Part shown: in pieces, positions 14,319-16,473 of the stretch | Layout of the letters: each line of letters begins with the position of its first letter | Numbering within the stretch: position 1 is the first letter of the stretch | Source: CAYTRP01 sp964625145 | GTDB taxonomy: Bacteria; Sumerlaeota; Sumerlaeia; SLMS01; JAHLLQ01 | Direction of reading: 5' to 3' | Assembly (NCBI GenBank): GCA_964625145.1 | Contig: CAZVAQ010000080.1 | Location: 1-16,473 of the forward strand | DNA length: 16,473 bases | The notes under the pieces: model-generated | Database searches by the model: none | The model's input: the letters and a program-made list of their open reading frames with translations, nothing else | What the model was told of the DNA's origin: nothing | Translations under genes and position numbers: made by a program

Positions 14319-15308
14319 CTACTTGCGCCCACTGCCATCAACGAAGGGATTCGTGGCGCCGCCGCCGCCGCCAAACGGATCACCAGCCGCACCACCACCC
14401 CCAAACGGATCGCCAGCGTAGCCGCCGCCACCGCCGAACGGATCGCCACCGGTGGCAAACGGATCGCCGCCAGCCGCGAACGGATCGCCGCCGCCAAACC
14501 CGCCGGCCGCGCCGCCACCATACATCGCATTGCCGCCACCCATCATCATCGGATCCCCGCCATACATCATCGCCGGATCGGCCATGTAGCCCCCACCCAT
14601 CATCATCGGATCCATTCCCATGCCGCCGTACATGCCAAAGCCACCGAACTGTTGCAGGTTTGGATTGAAGCGCGGCGGCACATAGCGCGAAGGCGCCGCG
14701 AACTGCGGCCAAATCTCACCCGCCCTCTTCTCGTAATCCGCGTCCCCCTTCTCCTCCGCCTTGCGATCACGGCCCAGCAACGTCTCCGCGCCTTCGTCAG
14801 TATCGCGCACCGCCCGCTGCAGGCGTTCGCGCCGCACCGTCTGCATCAGACGGAAACCCGTCGACATGCGCGCCTCATCGCGGGTGCTGACCGTGGCAAG
14901 TGCCTCGCGCTGGATATCCAACTGCTCAGCCACCCGGCCGCGGTTCGTGCCGCCCATCTCCTGATGCTGGATGCGCTCCAGGATTTCCAATCCCGCCTCG
15001 TAATAGCGCACCGACTCCTCGCCGTAGGTGATCTCACCCCAACGGCCCGCCACTTCCGCCGCCAGGATGTTCAAATCCACCGCCTCAGGCGCGCGCCGGG
15101 CCGCCCTGATCAGCGAATCCGCCGCGTCCTTGTACCGGATAAAGTCCATGGCCTTCAGGGCCTCCAGATACTCCTCCCGGGCAGAAGGAGGAAGCGCCGC
15201 AATCTGCGCCTCCGTCAGCAGCTTCCGCGAGTCGATCTGATTCGCGTCAACCGGCGCACTGAAAGCAATCATCGCAAAAGCAACGGCGGTCAGCAAAAGG
15301 CGATTCAT
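14319..15308 (-). CDS. Secreted TPR-like protein with Gly/Met-rich tail carrying DPF/NPF motifs
   Basis: The 329-residue protein has a signal peptide (MNRLLLTAVAFAMIAFSAPVDA). A helical domain at about 30-200 includes TPR-like pairs (SAREEYLEALKAMDFIRYKD and YYEAGLEILERIQHQEM). From about 215 the composition changes sharply to Gly, Met, Pro, Phe and Asp: Met-rich repeats (DPMMMGGG twice, 233-258), then five DPF motifs and a final NPF (275-277, 282-284, 289-291, 300-302, 310-312, 320-322). I do not recognise a family. The tail may be a flexible, aggregation-prone or metal-binding segment outside the cytoplasm. ATG 15308 is chosen because GGAGGA lies 9 bases upstream; the longer open frame to 15356 adds residues before the signal peptide. 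It lies upstream of PII. The function is unknown. Confidence 0.82.
   Translation of the reverse strand: MNRLLLTAVAFAMIAFSAPVDANQIDSRKLLTEAQIAALPPSAREEYLEALKAMDFIRYKDAADSLIRAARRAPEAVDLNILAAEVAGRWGEITYGEESVRYYEAGLEILERIQHQEMGGTNRGRVAEQLDIQREALATVSTRDEARMSTGFRLMQTVRRERLQRAVRDTDEGAETLLGRDRKAEEKGDADYEKRAGEIWPQFAAPSRYVPPRFNPNLQQFGGFGMYGGMGMDPMMMGGGYMADPAMMYGGDPMMMGGGNAMYGGGAAGGFGGGDPFAAGGDPFATGGDPFGGGGGYAGDPFGGGGAAGDPFGGGGGATNPFVDGSGRK
14340..14625. repeat. Low-complexity coding repeat (Gly/DPF and Gly/Met codons)
   Basis: The plus strand shows many near-copies of AACGGATCGCCACC- and CATCATCATCGGATCC-type units, which encode the GGDPF and DPMMMGGG repeats on the minus strand. The unit spacing varies, and all copies stay in frame with the protein. 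Confidence 0.7.
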
Positions 15309-15427
15309 GGTCGGAAATCCTCCGGGCATGGGTGGCAAGCAGTAGGGTGACCGCACCCCCGCCCTGACACAACCAGAATTGAAAGCCCCAAAACCCCGGA
15401 AATCAGGTTACGCCGTCCCGCCCCCCC
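15309..15427. other. Intergenic region between the membrane-protein gene and the Gly-rich protein gene
   Basis: These 119 bases separate two minus-strand genes. The region starts with a run of eight C (15421-15428) overlapping the membrane-protein stop codon, and contains the GGAGGA ribosome binding site of the Gly-rich protein. I see no convincing promoter or terminator. Confidence 0.4.
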
Positions 15428-16473
15428 CTAATCCCGGAACACCACATGATCCGCCGGGGTACTCTCCCCCGTCCTCACCCACCACGAACCCGCATGCGTC
15501 GCCGTCTGGATCAGGATATTGCTCGCATAGATCGGAATCTCCCGGACATACCGCAGCCACATCATGGCCACCATCCCGATCACCACCAGCATCAAACACG
15601 ACACGAAACAACCGTACGGAGCGGTCACCACAAACGCCGTCATCAGGAACATCGCCGCCACCGGCGACAGCACCGGAAACCCACCCCCGACCCGCAACCA
15701 ATCCCACGCCGCGCGCCGCACCCGGGGCCCATGCCCCCGGATGCACAGGAACGCCCGCAGCGCCGTCGTCCCGCCAATGTCGATGGACACCGCAAACAGC
15801 AACCACCGGAACAGCAAGGCAATGAACAACAAGGGCACCAACAGCAGCGTCAACCAAGGCTCCGCCGTCAGTGAAGCCGCCAGGATCGCCGCGATGACAC
15901 CCACCACCAACACACCCAGGCACGAGATGGCCAGCATCGCGAAGTTGGCAAAATGCAAATTCCCCACCGGCCGCGCCACCAGGCCATAAAGCACCTCCTC
16001 GTTCGTCAGGCGGCTGATGGCCAGCTCGTCAAACGGCACACGCTCCTGAATATGCCCCAAGTGATACAGCACCGTCAGCAACCCCACCACCCCCACGACC
16101 GGCATCAGGAAGATCACCTCCACGAAGATGATCGAGAAAAACAGCCACGAATAGCTGTTCATCAACAACGGGTCCAGCAACGTGCGCACCGCCATCACCC
16201 CCAGCAGCACATCCAGCGCGATCAGCGGCAACCAGGGGACGAAGGCCATCAGGTCCTCCCACCAACGCCCGCGCAGCCGGCCCGTGAAATAGAACAGCAG
16301 GGCATTGTTCCGCACATTGCGTGGCAGCACCCGCTCCAGCCGCGCGCTGCGCCAGAAAATTGCCAGCCCCAACCGTTGCCATGGCCACAGCGGGTTGTCC
16401 TCGTCCGGTGCAATCTCCCGGGCCGAGGCCACCTGCGGCTTCCCCTCCGCGTCGAAATACTCCGGGGACGAGC
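15428..16473 (-). CDS. Multi-pass membrane protein of unknown function (5' end possibly outside the window)
   Basis: The minus strand is open from the TAG at 15428 to the right edge, with 347 visible residues. A soluble N-terminal part (EYFDAEGKPQ, then APDEDNPLWPWQRLGLAIFW) leads into about six hydrophobic segments, for example AFVPWLPLIALDVLLGVMAV, FFSIIFVEVIFLMPVVGVVG, LLLVPLLFIALLFRWLLFAV and LMLVVIGMVAMMWL, with basic loops between. The layout recalls Yip1-like membrane proteins (PW near the first helix, then five or six helices), but this is a weak impression. GTG 16432 has GGAGGGG 9 bases upstream and could be a true start giving 334 residues. The 13 residues before it also look like protein, so the gene may begin beyond the window. 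It is the first visible gene of the minus-strand run leading to PII and trpA. Confidence 0.8.
   Translation of the reverse strand, partial: SSPEYFDAEGKPQVASAREIAPDEDNPLWPWQRLGLAIFWRSARLERVLPRNVRNNALLFYFTGRLRGRWWEDLMAFVPWLPLIALDVLLGVMAVRTLLDPLLMNSYSWLFFSIIFVEVIFLMPVVGVVGLLTVLYHLGHIQERVPFDELAISRLTNEEVLYGLVARPVGNLHFANFAMLAISCLGVLVVGVIAAILAASLTAEPWLTLLLVPLLFIALLFRWLLFAVSIDIGGTTALRAFLCIRGHGPRVRRAAWDWLRVGGGFPVLSPVAAMFLMTAFVVTAPYGCFVSCLMLVVIGMVAMMWLRYVREIPIYASNILIQTATHAGSWWVRTGESTPADHVVFRD

Noticed and set aside
14319..14700. The DPF/NPF repeats as true clathrin-adaptor ligands or a eukaryotic gene transfer
   Set aside because: The protein has a bacterial signal peptide and ribosome binding site and Gly/Met-rich flanks, and the motifs are short; repeat expansion explains them better.
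1..16473. CRISPR arrays, insertion sequences, tRNA or rRNA genes
   Set aside because: I found no spaced palindromic direct repeats, no transposase-like protein or terminal inverted repeats, and no recognisable RNA gene. The short repeats noted lack spacers of regular length.

Overview
The window is a GC-rich, gene-dense bacterial chromosomal segment. I see no sign of a phage, transposon, CRISPR array, rRNA or tRNA. The gene content (a SurA-like periplasmic chaperone, several Sec-type signal peptides, a GlnD/PII pair and a zinc-less ribosomal protein S4) suggests a diderm (Gram-negative type) heterotroph or mixotroph. The orphan rpsD, the PII-trpA neighbourhood and the low-complexity secreted proteins look unlike a classical proteobacterium and fit a deep-branching, poorly cultivated phylum, for example one around Planctomycetota, Sumerlaeota or Hydrogenedentota. 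That placement is inference; no gene here fixes the taxonomy.

Layout from left to right. At the left edge (minus strand) is the 5' part of a secreted protein of unknown function. Diverging from it on the plus strand are two genes that form a membrane-associated module: an SPFH protein of the Band_7_1/YdjI type with a C-terminal GYF_2 domain, and a double zinc-ribbon protein with a C-terminal membrane anchor, resembling YdjG. A perfect 13-bp hairpin separates them. Next come a minus-strand FAD-dependent oxidoreductase and, diverging from it, the plus-strand pair glnD (bifunctional PII uridylyltransferase/uridylyl-removing enzyme) and an FkbM-like methyltransferase. A repeat-containing spacer with a strong terminator hairpin lies between this pair and the convergent, solitary rpsD (minus). 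A small MazG-like pyrophosphohydrolase (plus) follows; its stop codon overlaps that of a convergent AI-2E-family permease.

From there to the right edge everything is on the minus strand, in transcription order: a multi-pass membrane protein (cut by the right edge), a secreted protein with a Gly/Met-rich tail carrying five DPF motifs and one NPF, PII (glnB), trpA, a SurA-like protein made of two tandem chaperone/isomerase modules, and the AI-2E permease. Short gaps suggest partial co-transcription, but a hairpin overlapping the SurA-like stop codon may set off the permease.

Functional links: GlnD and PII form one nitrogen-sensing pair, and PII keeps the uridylylation residue Tyr51, although the two genes lie about 7 kb apart on opposite strands. 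The SPFH/zinc-ribbon pair is the most interesting candidate system, since it matches partners of the Bacillus PspA membrane-stress operon with no PspA in this window. A heptamer repeat (TGAAGGN) occurs directly after the stop codons of two unrelated genes, in the sense orientation both times.
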